Origin: Rheinheimera lutimaris
Lineage (GTDB): Bacteria; Pseudomonadota; Gammaproteobacteria; Enterobacterales; Alteromonadaceae
Direction of reading: 5' to 3'
DNA: 64,000 bases
Assembly: GCF_013283795.1 (NCBI RefSeq)
Contig: NZ_JABSOD010000003.1
Coordinates: forward strand, 62,001 to 126,000
Positions 8,895 through 18,246 of this stretch are shown here, piece after piece (position 1 is the first letter of the stretch; every line of letters starts with the position of its first letter). The notes below the pieces were generated by a model. It saw only the letters and a list, made by a program, of their open reading frames with translations. It was not told the origin of the DNA and made no database searches. The translations under genes were made by a program, and so were the position numbers.

Positions 8895-9563
8895 ACCGAG
8901 GTTTTTCAAAAAGTCGTCGTCCATATCCACCTCAACGTTAACTGTATTTTCCGGCGTGTATTGCTGCGCATTGGCCAGAATGTCATCCGGGTGCTCCTGC
9001 GCCACTTTGTCAAAGTCATGCAATTGAATAAACTCGGTTTTATCCATGGCCAGCTCCAGATAAAAAATATTGTGCTCCGGTGTACTGAAGGTAACACGGC
9101 GCGCTTGCGGCTGGTCCAGCTGGGTATTAATCAGAATTTGTACTTGCTTGTTAATCGCCATCATTTTAGGTTGGCTTTGATTAATCGATGTTTGCAAGTC
9201 GTAGCGCACGGTGTTGGTAAAAGCACCGACGATCTGGTTCATCAGTTCGCCCATCACATTACCTACTTCGTCTGAGGTATGAAATTGCGCCAGCTCTTCT
9301 TCCGGCATACCCATGCTCATCAGGTACTTTTTATAAATTTCCATTGCAGCCTGGGCGGTAAAATTAATTATCACCAGCCCGGAGAACCCACCGTCAAACA
9401 ACACAAAGCAGCCCAAGTCGGGCCGTAAACAGGTTTTTTGAATTTTTTGTACCATGGGCGAGTAAGCAACGTTGTGGTTACCGGCGCCGGACAGCACCTT
9501 AGTTACCGACTGACACAGCGTCAGTAAAATTTCATCTGTAGTAATAATCTTGGTTTTTTTCAT
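8889..9563 (-). CDS. DUF3334 family protein (CheX-like fold suspected)
   Basis: A 224-residue cytoplasmic protein matching the DUF3334 family of marine gammaproteobacteria. Residues about 85-125 (SDEVGNVMGELMNQIVGAF) resemble the E-x2-N motif helix of CheX/CheC phosphatases, so a chemotaxis-related fold is a fair inference, not proof. The C-terminus is acidic (VEVDMDDDFLKNLGL). No signal peptide or membrane span. It stands alone, tail-to-tail with the sensor kinase. Confidence 0.8.
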   Translation of the reverse strand: MKKTKIITTDEILLTLCQSVTKVLSGAGNHNVAYSPMVQKIQKTCLRPDLGCFVLFDGGFSGLVIINFTAQAAMEIYKKYLMSMGMPEEELAQFHTSDEVGNVMGELMNQIVGAFTNTVRYDLQTSINQSQPKMMAINKQVQILINTQLDQPQARRVTFSTPEHNIFYLELAMDKTEFIQLHDFDKVAQEHPDDILANAQQYTPENTVNVEVDMDDDFLKNLGL

Positions 9564-9619
9564 TGTTATATCCTGACCTGCTGAATTACTTCAGTATAAG
9601 CGCAATCCATGCTGTTAGG

Positions 9620-10354
9620 CTATTTTGTTCCGTCGCCGGCTTGCGTTTTATCACGCAACATTGCGGCCAGCTCACCGCTTTGCGCTAATTGTGCCAGGCC
9701 GCGGTTAAATGCCTCTGCGTGCTCCGGTTGCCAGCATGCCGCCGGATAAGATTGCGCAGCAAACAGCGGATGCACCGTGAGCTTGATATGCGGTGCCAGC
9801 TCTGTTGCCAGATGAAGCAATACGCGCCGCTCGCCAATTACCAATTGCACTCTCTCACTGAACAGCAACTCCAGTTGCAGTTTACGCTCAGCCAGTTCCA
9901 GATAACCGGCCGTGCTGACAGCTTGCGCAAAATCGCTGCCCAGTATCTGTTTTGCCTGTTGGTAAGCTGCAATACGCTTGTCTGCCAGATCCTGCAATGT
10001 CTCCACCTTCAAGCCTGCGTCTTGCAGGCTGATAGCAACATCCTGAAACGGCAGATAAGCTTGGGTATAGCTTGCGCCGTCTACCGCTATCGCAACCGGC
10101 GAGGCGCAATCGAGCTTTTTATCGCTGAATTGCTTTAATAAACGACTGTAGCTGTACAGTTCATATTGCACTTCATAGCCGGCATTGGCGAAGATACGCG
10201 ATACCAGCCGGTATTCTGTACCCTCCGGCTCGCCTTCTCCGTTGTAAAAGGACCAGGGGGCAGATAAATGCAAGCCAACACGCAGCGGCTGCGCCTGTAT
10301 TAGCATAGCCTGCAGCAGCATAAATAAGAGCATAAGGTAGCGCCAACGCGACAT
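9620..10354 (-). CDS. Periplasmic substrate-binding protein, family 3-like
   Basis: A 244-residue secreted protein with a signal peptide (MLLFMLLQAMLIQA) and the bilobed fold of extracellular solute-binding protein family 3, as in WSFYNGEGEPEGTEYRLV near the start and the AERKLQLELLFSERVQLVIG region. No permease or ATPase genes adjoin it, so it resembles the orphan amino-acid-binding-like proteins common in Alteromonadales. The ATG at 10354 is preferred over a TTG three codons upstream. The ligand cannot be stated. Confidence 0.8.
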   Translation of the reverse strand: MSRWRYLMLLFMLLQAMLIQAQPLRVGLHLSAPWSFYNGEGEPEGTEYRLVSRIFANAGYEVQYELYSYSRLLKQFSDKKLDCASPVAIAVDGASYTQAYLPFQDVAISLQDAGLKVETLQDLADKRIAAYQQAKQILGSDFAQAVSTAGYLELAERKLQLELLFSERVQLVIGERRVLLHLATELAPHIKLTVHPLFAAQSYPAACWQPEHAEAFNRGLAQLAQSGELAAMLRDKTQAGDGTK

Positions 10355-10527
10355 AACAACCAACAGCTTTATCTAATGTAACTGCATTACACTGCTTTGC
10401 GCCGCTAAATGCAAATTGCGCTTAGCGTGGCCGACATATTTAGTAACCCATTTTTACACGGCGTTGTTAGGTGCCGGCGGCAAAACCGCGTATTATATAG
10501 CCCCGCTGAATTAAGAGCTTAGAACCC

Positions 10528-11718
10528 ATGTCTCGCAAACCTGCCGGTTGGATCATTATATTGCTGGCCGCTGTTGTCGCTACCACACCACTGGCGATTG
10601 ATATGTACCTGCCTGCTATGCCCATTATGGCGCAGCAGCTGAATACTTCTATTGGTATGGTGCAGCAATCACTGAGTATTTTCCTGGCTTTCTTTGGTAT
10701 CAGCATGCTGATCTGCGGCCCGCTGGCCGACAGCTTTGGCCGCCGGCCGCTGGCTATTTTCGGTTTAACCGGTTTTGTGCTGGCCAGCATTGCCTTAAGT
10801 TTAGTCAGTACCATAGAGTGGTTTTTATTCTGGCGGGCATTGCAGGCGCTGTGCGGCGCGGCAGCAACGGTAGTAGTACCCGGCATAGTGCGGCATATTT
10901 ATCAGGAGCATACGGCTAAAGGCATGTCTTATGTGTCGATGATTATGATGCTGGCGCCGCTGCTGGCACCGGCCATCGGCAGTGGTGTGCTGTGGTTGGC
11001 GAACTGGCAGATGATCTTTGTCACCCTGGCCGGCTATGGCGTGATTATTTTACTGCTAAGCTGGCGTTATCTGCCGGAAATAAAACCGGCCGGCTCGCCG
11101 CAAAAGGTAGCCTTTTTTGCCGGCTATAAAGTGGTGTTTTCCTGCGCTTCAGCGCGGCCGGATATTGCTACCTCGATGTTTGCCTCGTTTTCATTCTTTT
11201 GTTTTTTAACCGCAGTGCCGTTTGTTTATATCAAGTTCTTTGGCGTAGACGAGCAGCTGTTCAGCTTGTTGTTTGGTTTTAACGTGGCGATGTTAATGCT
11301 GGCCAACTTTATCAACAGCCGGCTGGTTACCCGCCTTGGGCCACAGCGCATGTTACGCGCCGGCCTGGTGCTGGCAATCATCAGTGCCAGCGCGTTAACG
11401 CTGTTTAACTTTTGGCAGTTGGACCTGGTGTACACCGTACTGAGTATCGCACCGCTAATGGCCAGCTTAAGCCTGATTGCCACTAATGCGGATGCGATGA
11501 TCCTGATGAAGTTTCCGGATAACAGCGGTACGGCCACAGCGGTAATCGGCACACTACGCTTTGGTATCGGTGCTTTGGCGGGACCTTTACTGGCACTGTT
11601 TTATAACGGCACACCACTGCCATTCTCATTGCTGATGTTAGTGGGCGTGCTGTGTATTGCGGTAAGTCAGTTGTGGCACAAACCTGCCGAACAGCCGGTT
11701 AAGGCCGGCACGGATTAA
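10528..11718 (+). CDS. Bcr/CflA family MFS drug-resistance transporter
   Basis: A 396-residue inner-membrane exporter with 12 predicted membrane helices. The N-terminal TTPLAIDMYLPAMPIMAQQL is the D-x-YLPAMP signature of the Bcr/CflA drug:H+ antiporters, and GPLADSFGRRPL is the loop 2-3 MFS motif. It would export small toxic compounds using the proton gradient. Its last bases overlap the convergent 50-residue ORF by four bases. Confidence 0.92.
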   Translation: MSRKPAGWIIILLAAVVATTPLAIDMYLPAMPIMAQQLNTSIGMVQQSLSIFLAFFGISMLICGPLADSFGRRPLAIFGLTGFVLASIALSLVSTIEWFLFWRALQALCGAAATVVVPGIVRHIYQEHTAKGMSYVSMIMMLAPLLAPAIGSGVLWLANWQMIFVTLAGYGVIILLLSWRYLPEIKPAGSPQKVAFFAGYKVVFSCASARPDIATSMFASFSFFCFLTAVPFVYIKFFGVDEQLFSLLFGFNVAMLMLANFINSRLVTRLGPQRMLRAGLVLAIISASALTLFNFWQLDLVYTVLSIAPLMASLSLIATNADAMILMKFPDNSGTATAVIGTLRFGIGALAGPLLALFYNGTPLPFSLLMLVGVLCIAVSQLWHKPAEQPVKAGTD

Positions 11719-11867
11719 ATTTTACAGGCACCGCCGCTACATTCATCATCTTCGTCGCCATATTGTGGTTCGTCAGCACGGTTCAACTCTTCTTGCTGCT
11801 GACGTTCAACATTTTGCTCAGCAGCAGCAAAGTCCAGATGGTCTAAATCAAAATCCAGCTCAGACAT
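11715..11867 (-). CDS. Small acidic protein with CSGGAC C-terminus
   Basis: A 50-residue ORF (MSELDFDLDHLDFAAAEQN... ending DDECSGGACKI) on the minus strand, convergent with the MFS gene. AGGAG lies eight bases before the ATG at 11867, which favours it over the ATG at 11873. The protein is strongly acidic, Gln/Glu-rich in the middle, and ends in a CxxxxC pair that could bind a metal or be redox active. I know of no characterised homologue. The good ribosome site and clean codon use support a real gene. Confidence 0.6.
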   Translation of the reverse strand: MSELDFDLDHLDFAAAEQNVERQQQEELNRADEPQYGDEDDECSGGACKI

Positions 11868-12066
11868 AGTCATTTCTCCTGCGTGAAACACGCCCTTTAT
11901 TAAACGTCCTTAGTGTAGCAAAGGCCGGCGGCAGACTAAAGCCGCCCGCCGGCTTATTATCAGCGGTTTGCCAGCGCGGTTAGCGACACGAGACTGATTA
12001 CTTGGCAGCCGTTACTTGGTATCATAGCGCCACTTTTTTTCGCCGCAGCAGTTGCAGGAGCACCAC

Positions 12067-13098
12067 ATGACCACTCTTACTCTACAAACTCCGGATGATT
12101 GGCATTTACACTTTCGTGACGGCGATATGCTGCGCGAAACCGTACCGGCCACAGCACGTCAATTTGCCCGCGCTATTGTTATGCCCAATTTAGTGCCGCC
12201 GGTTACTACCGCAGCCATGGCAGTAGCCTACCGCGAGCGTATTTTAGCCGCACGCCCGGCCGGCAGTAACTTTCAGCCTTTGGTAACCTTATTTTTAACC
12301 GATAAAACCTCAACTGCCGACATCAGCGCCGCCAAGGCTGCCGGAGTAGTCGCGGCCAAATTGTATCCGGCCGGCGCCACCACTAATTCCAGCGATGCAG
12401 TAAGTGCTCTGGACAGCCTGTATCCGGTGTTTGAAGCCATGGCAGAGCAAGGCATGTTGCTGTTGGTGCATGGCGAAGTAACTGATCACGATATTGATAT
12501 TTTTGACCGGGAAAAAGTGTTTATCGACCGCTATCTGCAGCATATCGTCGCGCGGCTGCCGACATTAAAAGTGGTGTTTGAACATATTACCACTGCCGAT
12601 GCAGCCGCCTTTGTGGCCCAGGCATCAAACAATGTTGCCGCGACTATTACACCGCAGCATTTACTGTTAAACCGTAACGATTTATTAGTTGGTGGCGTAC
12701 GGCCGCACAACTACTGCCTGCCGGTGTTAAAACGCCGCACGCATCAGGACGCACTGCGCGCTGCGGTAGCCTCGGGTTCAACAAAGTTTTTCTTAGGTAC
12801 AGACTCTGCGCCGCATGAAAAGCACCGCAAAGAATCCGCCTGTGGTTGCGCCGGCTGTTACAGCGCCCATAGCGCAATAGAGCTATACGCCCAGGTGTTT
12901 GATGACTTAGGTGTGCTGGATAAACTGGAAGGCTTTGCCAGCCACTATGGCGCCGACTTCTATGGCCTGCCACGCAATACCGGTACGGTTACGCTGCAAA
13001 AACAGCAATGGCAGGTACCGGGTGAGATTATCCTGCCTAACGGCAACCCGATAGTGCCATTCTATGCCGGTGAAACATTAAACTGGAAATTACTATAA
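12067..13098 (+). CDS. pyrC: Dihydroorotase
   Basis: A 343-residue zinc amidohydrolase that closes carbamoyl-aspartate to dihydroorotate, the third step of pyrimidine synthesis. The metal and substrate residues are visible: HLHFRDGD at the N-terminus, the carboxylated lysine in [13 protein letters not shown], histidines in LLVHGEV and VFEHITT, and the catalytic Asp in LGTDSAPH. Length matches the class II E. coli enzyme (348). Start ATG 12067 has AGGAG upstream; a TTG at 12052 is less likely. A 14-bp terminator hairpin follows directly. Confidence 0.97.
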   Translation: MTTLTLQTPDDWHLHFRDGDMLRETVPATARQFARAIVMPNLVPPVTTAAMAVAYRERILAARPAGSNFQPLVTLFLTDKTSTADISAAKAAGVVAAKLYPAGATTNSSDAVSALDSLYPVFEAMAEQGMLLLVHGEVTDHDIDIFDREKVFIDRYLQHIVARLPTLKVVFEHITTADAAAFVAQASNNVAATITPQHLLLNRNDLLVGGVRPHNYCLPVLKRRTHQDALRAAVASGSTKFFLGTDSAPHEKHRKESACGCAGCYSAHSAIELYAQVFDDLGVLDKLEGFASHYGADFYGLPRNTGTVTLQKQQWQVPGEIILPNGNPIVPFYAGETLNWKLL

Positions 13099-13103
13099 TC
13101 ATG

Positions 13104-13141
13104 AGGCGCTGCAGCATCAGTTTAATGCTGCAGCGCCTTTT
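13104..13141 (+). terminator. Strong intrinsic terminator after pyrC
   Basis: A perfect 14-bp stem (13104-13117 with 13125-13138, core GGCGCTGCAGCAT) closes a seven-base loop and is followed by a short T-run. It begins six bases after the pyrC stop. The same bases encode the last codons (EKALQH) of the small gene on the opposite strand, so the hairpin is also at the 3' end of that coding sequence. Confidence 0.85.
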
Positions 13142-13316
13142 CATACTCCAGACAAAACTGATCAAATTCGCTGACAGACATCTTTATTACTTCATCTGCC
13201 GTAGAAAAATACAATTCGCCTAAATTTTCAAAGTATATCGGTTGGCCAACATCTGCCGGGGAAACAACCCGCTTGGTTTCTGTGTGACACAATAATCCGT
13301 TCAGTCTGATCCACAT
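13122..13316 (-). CDS. Hypothetical 64-residue protein
   Basis: A small minus-strand gene (starts MWIRLNGLLCHTETKR, ends EFDQFCLEYEKALQH) convergent with pyrC. It has no signal peptide or membrane span; the middle (YFENLGELYFSTADEVIKM) looks like a compact alpha/beta domain. Its final codons overlap the pyrC terminator hairpin. I do not recognise the family. Support comes from its size, isolated position and lack of any competing gene. Confidence 0.6.
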   Translation of the reverse strand: MWIRLNGLLCHTETKRVVSPADVGQPIYFENLGELYFSTADEVIKMSVSEFDQFCLEYEKALQH

Positions 13317-13458
13317 TTATCTGTCCTTAGATAACACACTATTCTTTAATAACCGCCGTCAATATTGTTTTGCTGCCGGCGTGCCTAATGCTAAAGCCAG
13401 ATTATTTTACCCGGAAACGTCACAATGTAAACAATACAAATCACTTAAACACATTAAA

Positions 13459-14961
13459 TTAACTTTTAAGATAACTCAGCAATCGCTCCAGCGCGCGATA
13501 ACTTAATGCTTCCATTAAGTGGGCGCGGCTTATTTGTGCCTGCTGCTGTAAATCAGCAATGCTGCGCGCCACTTTAATAATCTTATGGTAAGTGCGGGCC
13601 GACAGTTTAAAGCGATGAATGGTGTCTTCCAAAAAGCGTGCATCGGCTTGCTGTAACGGGCAAAAATCGGCAATCTCACTGCCGCTTAAACGGGCGTTAG
13701 CTTTACCCTGGCGTGCCAGTTGTAACTGCCTGGCAGCCAATACCCGTTCGCGCACACTGGCACTGCTTTCTTCCTGCGTATGCTGGCTTAACATGCCTTT
13801 TGGCAGCAACGGCACCTCAATTTGCAGCTCTATGCGGTCAATAAAAGGCCCGGATAAACGGTTTAAATAACGCATAACTTGCTCAGGCGTGGCGCGGCCA
13901 TCCTGATGATGGCCGGTCGGACTGGGGTTTAATGCCGCCACCAGCTGGAACTGCGCCGGAAACTCGGCCTGGCGCGCGGCACGGCTGATGTGCACCACCC
14001 CGGTTTCCAGCGGTTCGCGTAACACATCCAGCACCTTACGCGGGAATTCCGGCAGCTCATCGAGGAACAAAATGCCGTGGTGCGACAAAGATATTTCTCC
14101 GGGCCTGGGCACAGAGCCCCCACCCACCAGAGCCACAGCCGAACTGGTGTGGTGCGGGCTGCGAAACGGCCGCTGCTGCCAGTCGGTTAAATTACGCTTT
14201 AAACCGGCAATAGAGTAAATAGCAGCGGTGGCCAACGCTTCCTGTTCGGTTAGCGGCGGCATTATGCCGGGCAGGCGCTGCGCCAGCATCGATTTACCGG
14301 TGCCGGCCGGCCCCAGCATTAACAGGTTATGCTCGCCGGCCGCGGCAATTTCTAACACCCGTTTGGCATGCGCCTGGCCTTTTACATCGGCAAGATCCGG
14401 CATATGTTGTTGTTCACGCAGCGGTAACGACGGTATTGCCGGCAGCGGCTGCTGCGCCAGTAAAAAACTGTGCACCTGCAGCAAATGTTCAGCACCGTGT
14501 ACGGCAACCTTGGGCACTTGCTGCGCTTGCTGCGCATTTAACATTGGCAGCACTACTTCGCGGCCGGCATCACGGCAGGCTATCGCTACCGGAATTTCCC
14601 CAACGATAGTGCGGATCTCACCGGACAGCGCCAGCTCACCGCAAAACTCATAGCCTTGCAGGCTTTTTTCCGCCAGCTGGCCTGAGGCTACAATAATGCC
14701 CAGCGCTATGGGTAAATCGAAGCGACCGCCTTCTTTGGGTAAATCGGCCGGGGCTAAATTGACAGTAATTTTGCGGTCGGGGAAGGCAAAACCACTGTTT
14801 ACCATGGCGCTGCGCACACGGTCGCGTGATTCTTTCACCGAGGTTTCCGGCAAACCGACTAACTGAAAAGCCGGCAAGCCATTACTGATATGCACCTCTA
14901 CTGTAACCAGGGGGGCATCCAGGCCATGGCGGGCGCGGCTGTATACAACGGCCAGTGACAT
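13459..14961 (-). CDS. comM: YifB/ComM Mg-chelatase-like AAA+ ATPase
   Basis: A 500-residue protein of the ComM (YifB) family. The N-terminal Lon-protease-like domain (residues about 1-170: SLAVVYSRARHGLDAPLVTVEVH, NLAPADLPKEGGRFDLPIALG) precedes an AAA+ module with Walker A GPAGTGKSML (about 219), Walker B GILFLDELPEF and a C-terminal chelatase-like domain. ComM is known as a hexameric helicase that promotes branch migration during natural transformation, so this gene hints at a role in DNA uptake and recombination. Single gene with a 200-base upstream spacer. Confidence 0.95.
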   Translation of the reverse strand: MSLAVVYSRARHGLDAPLVTVEVHISNGLPAFQLVGLPETSVKESRDRVRSAMVNSGFAFPDRKITVNLAPADLPKEGGRFDLPIALGIIVASGQLAEKSLQGYEFCGELALSGEIRTIVGEIPVAIACRDAGREVVLPMLNAQQAQQVPKVAVHGAEHLLQVHSFLLAQQPLPAIPSLPLREQQHMPDLADVKGQAHAKRVLEIAAAGEHNLLMLGPAGTGKSMLAQRLPGIMPPLTEQEALATAAIYSIAGLKRNLTDWQQRPFRSPHHTSSAVALVGGGSVPRPGEISLSHHGILFLDELPEFPRKVLDVLREPLETGVVHISRAARQAEFPAQFQLVAALNPSPTGHHQDGRATPEQVMRYLNRLSGPFIDRIELQIEVPLLPKGMLSQHTQEESSASVRERVLAARQLQLARQGKANARLSGSEIADFCPLQQADARFLEDTIHRFKLSARTYHKIIKVARSIADLQQQAQISRAHLMEALSYRALERLLSYLKS

Positions 14962-15170
14962 CCTGTCTCCGCTAACAACGAAAAGATAATTAATATTTAT
15001 TCAAATGTTAAATATATGCAAGTAAAGCGGCTATTAATTAGCTTATTAACGCGGAAAATAACCGCAGCAAGCATAACAGAGCGGATATAAACGGTTATGC
15101 TAAGCTTGTTGCAGCATATCTGCGGCAGCCATTTTAGCCGTACCCCCAACAGCCATAATACGGAGGCCGG
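14962..15170. promoter_or_regulatory. Divergent spacer between comM and the MMPL operon
   Basis: A 209-base AT-rich spacer (runs such as TAATTAATATTTATTC) that must hold the divergent promoters of comM and the MMPL operon. No clear operator or RNA structure was recognised. Confidence 0.4.
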
Positions 15171-17465
15171 ATGACATCTCCAGGCTTACACCGCTGCTTG
15201 CGCCACCCTTGGTGGGCGCTGTTTTTCTCATTACTGCTGATTGCGCTGTGCAGTATCGGCATGGGCAAGCTGTATTTTCGCGGCGACTACCGCATTTTTT
15301 TCTCACCACAAAATCCGCAACTGCTGGCGTTTGAGCAGATGCAATATGACTTTAATAAAAGCGATAACTTGCTGATTGCCGTGGTGCCGCAAGATGGCAA
15401 CGTTTTCACTGCTGACACCCTGACCCTGCTGCAGCAACTGACAGAAGCCGCCTGGCTTACACCTTATGCAATCCGCGTCGATTCTGTTACTAACTATCAG
15501 CACACCGAAGCGGACAACGATGATTTACTGGTGGCCGATTTACTTTACGACCCGGCCAGCTTAACGCCTGACAGCATAGCGCGGATTAAACAGATAGCAC
15601 TGCAGGAGCCGGCACTGGTAAACCGGCTGGTGTCAGCCAGCGGTGCCGTGGCCGCCATTAATATTACCGTGCAGTTGCCGGAGAAAGACCAAAATAAAGA
15701 AGTGCAGGATGTGTGGCAGTATATGCGCCAGCAAACAGACGACTTTGCCACGCGCTACCCGGGGGTGGAGTTTCACCTGACCGGGGTTATCGCCATGAAC
15801 CATGCTTTTGCTTCAGAGGCAGAAAACGACGCAAAAAACCTGGTACCGCTGATGTTGCTCGGCATCTTAGTCATGCTGGCCTGGTTGCTACGCTCGGTTA
15901 CCGCCTCCTTTGCTACTCTGGTCATCATTATCGTTAGCGTAACCTCCGCGCTGGGTCTGGCGGGCTGGGCCGGCATTTTCCTAAGTACTGCCACCATTAA
16001 TGTGCCGACCATTTTAATGACACTGGCGGTAGCCGACTCGGTGCATATTATCGCCTCGGCGCAGTTTGCCCTGCGCCGCGGTGACACTAAGCTGAACGCG
16101 CTGCACTACAGCATTTCGCGCAACCTTAAACCGGTGTTGATCACCAGCATTACTACAGCAATCGGCTTTTTAACACTGAACTTCTCTGAAGTGCCGATTC
16201 TGCGCGACCTGGGCAATATGACGGCGGCAGGCGTTATGCTGGCCTGCCTGTACAGTCTGGTACTGCTACCGGTGTTGTTGCTGTTGTTACCGCTGAAAGC
16301 CGGCAAAGCCACTGCCGATACCCACGGCGCCATGGACTGGCTGGCCGACACGGTTATTCGTTATCAGCGGCTGTTACTGCCTGGCTTAAGTATCTTTATT
16401 TTACTTTGCACTGCCCTGATCAGCCTGAACAAAGTGAATGATGAAGCCATTAAATACTTTGCCGAATCGACGGAGTTTCGCCAATCAAATGACTTTTTGG
16501 AGCAAAATCTCAGCGGCTTTACGCTAATGGACTTCTCCGTCAACGCCGGGCAAAGCAATGCGGTAAACCAACCGGAATTTTTGGCAGCGGTCGACGATTT
16601 CAGCCAGTGGTTACTGGCGCAGCCGGAAGTTACTCATGTCAACACTGTTACTGATGTGATAAAACGGCTGAACAAAAATATGCACGGCGACAATCAGGCC
16701 TTTTACCGCCTGCCGGACAGCAGCGAGCAAGCCGCGCAGTTTTTATTAATGTATGAAATGTCACTGCCGTTTGGTCTGGATCTCAACAACCAGCTTAATA
16801 TTGATAAAAGTGCTACCCGCATCAGCGCCACACTGCGTAACTTGGGCAGTAAAGAGCTTACCGGGCTCGAAGCACGGGCACTGCAGTACATGGCAGAGCA
16901 ATATCCACACTACAAGGTAACTGCCGCCAGTGCAGCATTGATGTTTGCCCATATCGGCGAGCGCAATATGGCGTCGATGTTAAAAACCCTGCCACTGGCA
17001 CTGGTGTTAATTTCACTGCTGCTGATCTTCAGCTTGCAATCGTGGCGGCTGGGCTTACTCAGTATGGTGCCCAACATAGCGCCGGCATTGGTGGGCTTTG
17101 GCCTGTGGGGGCTGATCAGCGGTGAAATTAATCTGGCGCTGTCGGTAGTCGCCGGTATGAGTTTGGGCATTATCGTTGATGACACAGTGCATTTTCTCAG
17201 CAAATATCAACACGCGCGGCAAGAAGGCCGCGATGCCGAGGCCGCCGTACGCTATGCTTTTCACAGTGTCGGCCGCGCGCTATGGATCACCACCCTGGTG
17301 CTGGTAGCCGGTTTTGGCGTGCTGATGTTTTCCGGTTTCCGGCTAAACTCAGATATGGGTATGCTAACCGCACTTATTATCTTTATTGCGCTATTGATTG
17401 ATTTTCTGTTGCTGCCGGCCTGCCTGCTGCGCTTTGACAACCCCCGGGAGAAACACCATGTATAA
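15171..17465 (+). CDS. MMPL/RND-superfamily exporter
   Basis: A 764-residue inner-membrane protein with the two-fold MMPL layout: TM1, a large periplasmic loop, five TMs with the VADSVHIIASAQF motif (about residue 285), then a second half with TM7, a loop and TMs with the matching IIVDDTVHFLSKY (about residue 665). This is the Patched/sterol-sensing-like COG1033 group. The next two genes encode an outer-membrane-lipoprotein-sorting-like protein and an outer-membrane protein, a familiar trio likely to move a lipid or lipoprotein-like substrate to the cell surface. The substrate is unknown. Confidence 0.9.
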   Translation: MTSPGLHRCLRHPWWALFFSLLLIALCSIGMGKLYFRGDYRIFFSPQNPQLLAFEQMQYDFNKSDNLLIAVVPQDGNVFTADTLTLLQQLTEAAWLTPYAIRVDSVTNYQHTEADNDDLLVADLLYDPASLTPDSIARIKQIALQEPALVNRLVSASGAVAAINITVQLPEKDQNKEVQDVWQYMRQQTDDFATRYPGVEFHLTGVIAMNHAFASEAENDAKNLVPLMLLGILVMLAWLLRSVTASFATLVIIIVSVTSALGLAGWAGIFLSTATINVPTILMTLAVADSVHIIASAQFALRRGDTKLNALHYSISRNLKPVLITSITTAIGFLTLNFSEVPILRDLGNMTAAGVMLACLYSLVLLPVLLLLLPLKAGKATADTHGAMDWLADTVIRYQRLLLPGLSIFILLCTALISLNKVNDEAIKYFAESTEFRQSNDFLEQNLSGFTLMDFSVNAGQSNAVNQPEFLAAVDDFSQWLLAQPEVTHVNTVTDVIKRLNKNMHGDNQAFYRLPDSSEQAAQFLLMYEMSLPFGLDLNNQLNIDKSATRISATLRNLGSKELTGLEARALQYMAEQYPHYKVTAASAALMFAHIGERNMASMLKTLPLALVLISLLLIFSLQSWRLGLLSMVPNIAPALVGFGLWGLISGEINLALSVVAGMSLGIIVDDTVHFLSKYQHARQEGRDAEAAVRYAFHSVGRALWITTLVLVAGFGVLMFSGFRLNSDMGMLTALIIFIALLIDFLLLPACLLRFDNPREKHHV

Positions 17466-18246
17466 GCCACTTTGCCGCACCACTGTTTTATTATGTGGCC
17501 TGCTGCTGGCTGCAGCCGCGCCGGCCGACGATGTCGCCAAAGGCCTGCAGATAGCACAAGAGCAAAAAGCCCGCGACACAGGTTGGGGCGACAGCGAAAG
17601 CGAGCTGATTATGGTACTGCGTAATGCCGCCGGCCAGCAAACCGAGCGCCGCATGCGTACCCTGGCATTTGAAATGCCGGACGACGGCGATAAAGCCCTG
17701 ACCATTTTTGATGAACCGCGCGACGTGCGTGGCTCGGCTTTTCTTACCCACTCGCACCCTACCGCAGAAGATGACCAATGGCTGTATTTGCCCAGTCTGC
17801 GCCGAACGCGGCGTATTGCCACACGTAATAAATCCGGTCCTTTTATGGCCAGCGAATTTGCCTATGAAGATATGACCTCATTCGAACTGGAAAAATTTGC
17901 CTTTCGCTACCTGCGCGATGAAAACTGCAATGACCAGCTGTGTTTTGTATTGGAGCAAACGCCCACCGACAGTTTCTCCGGTTACAGCACCACCCATGTT
18001 TGGCTTGACCAGCAGCACTACCGGGTGCAAAAGGTAGATTATTACGACCGGAAAAACAGCCTGCTGAAAACCCTGACCATGCACGACTACCAGCAGTACC
18101 TGGATAAGTACTGGCGGCCGCACAAAATGACCATGCATAATCACCAAACCGGCAAGAGCACCGATTTATTGCTGCAAAGTATCCGCTTTGGTACCGGCCG
18201 CACCGAAGCCGACTTTGACGTTAACGCCCTGGAGCGGGCACGGTGA
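17458..18246 (+). CDS. Outer membrane lipoprotein-sorting protein (LolA-like fold)
   Basis: A 262-residue periplasmic protein with a signal peptide (LLCGLLLAAAAPA). The body matches the outer-membrane lipoprotein-sorting / TP0789-like family: DDQWLYLPSLRRTRRIATRNKSG, GPFMASEFAYEDM and VWLDQQHYRVQKVDYYDRK. The fold is a LolA-like half-barrel that shields lipid. The ATG at 17458 overlaps the MMPL stop by eight bases and the frame runs upstream inside the MMPL gene without meaning. It probably carries the MMPL substrate across the periplasm. Confidence 0.88.
   Translation: MYKPLCRTTVLLCGLLLAAAAPADDVAKGLQIAQEQKARDTGWGDSESELIMVLRNAAGQQTERRMRTLAFEMPDDGDKALTIFDEPRDVRGSAFLTHSHPTAEDDQWLYLPSLRRTRRIATRNKSGPFMASEFAYEDMTSFELEKFAFRYLRDENCNDQLCFVLEQTPTDSFSGYSTTHVWLDQQHYRVQKVDYYDRKNSLLKTLTMHDYQQYLDKYWRPHKMTMHNHQTGKSTDLLLQSIRFGTGRTEADFDVNALERAR

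Noticed and set aside
11921-11954. GC-rich hairpin AAGGCCGGCGG ... CCGCCGGCTT before pyrC as a riboswitch or attenuator
   Set aside because: A single stem without leader peptide or alternative pairing; no evidence for pyrimidine-dependent control.
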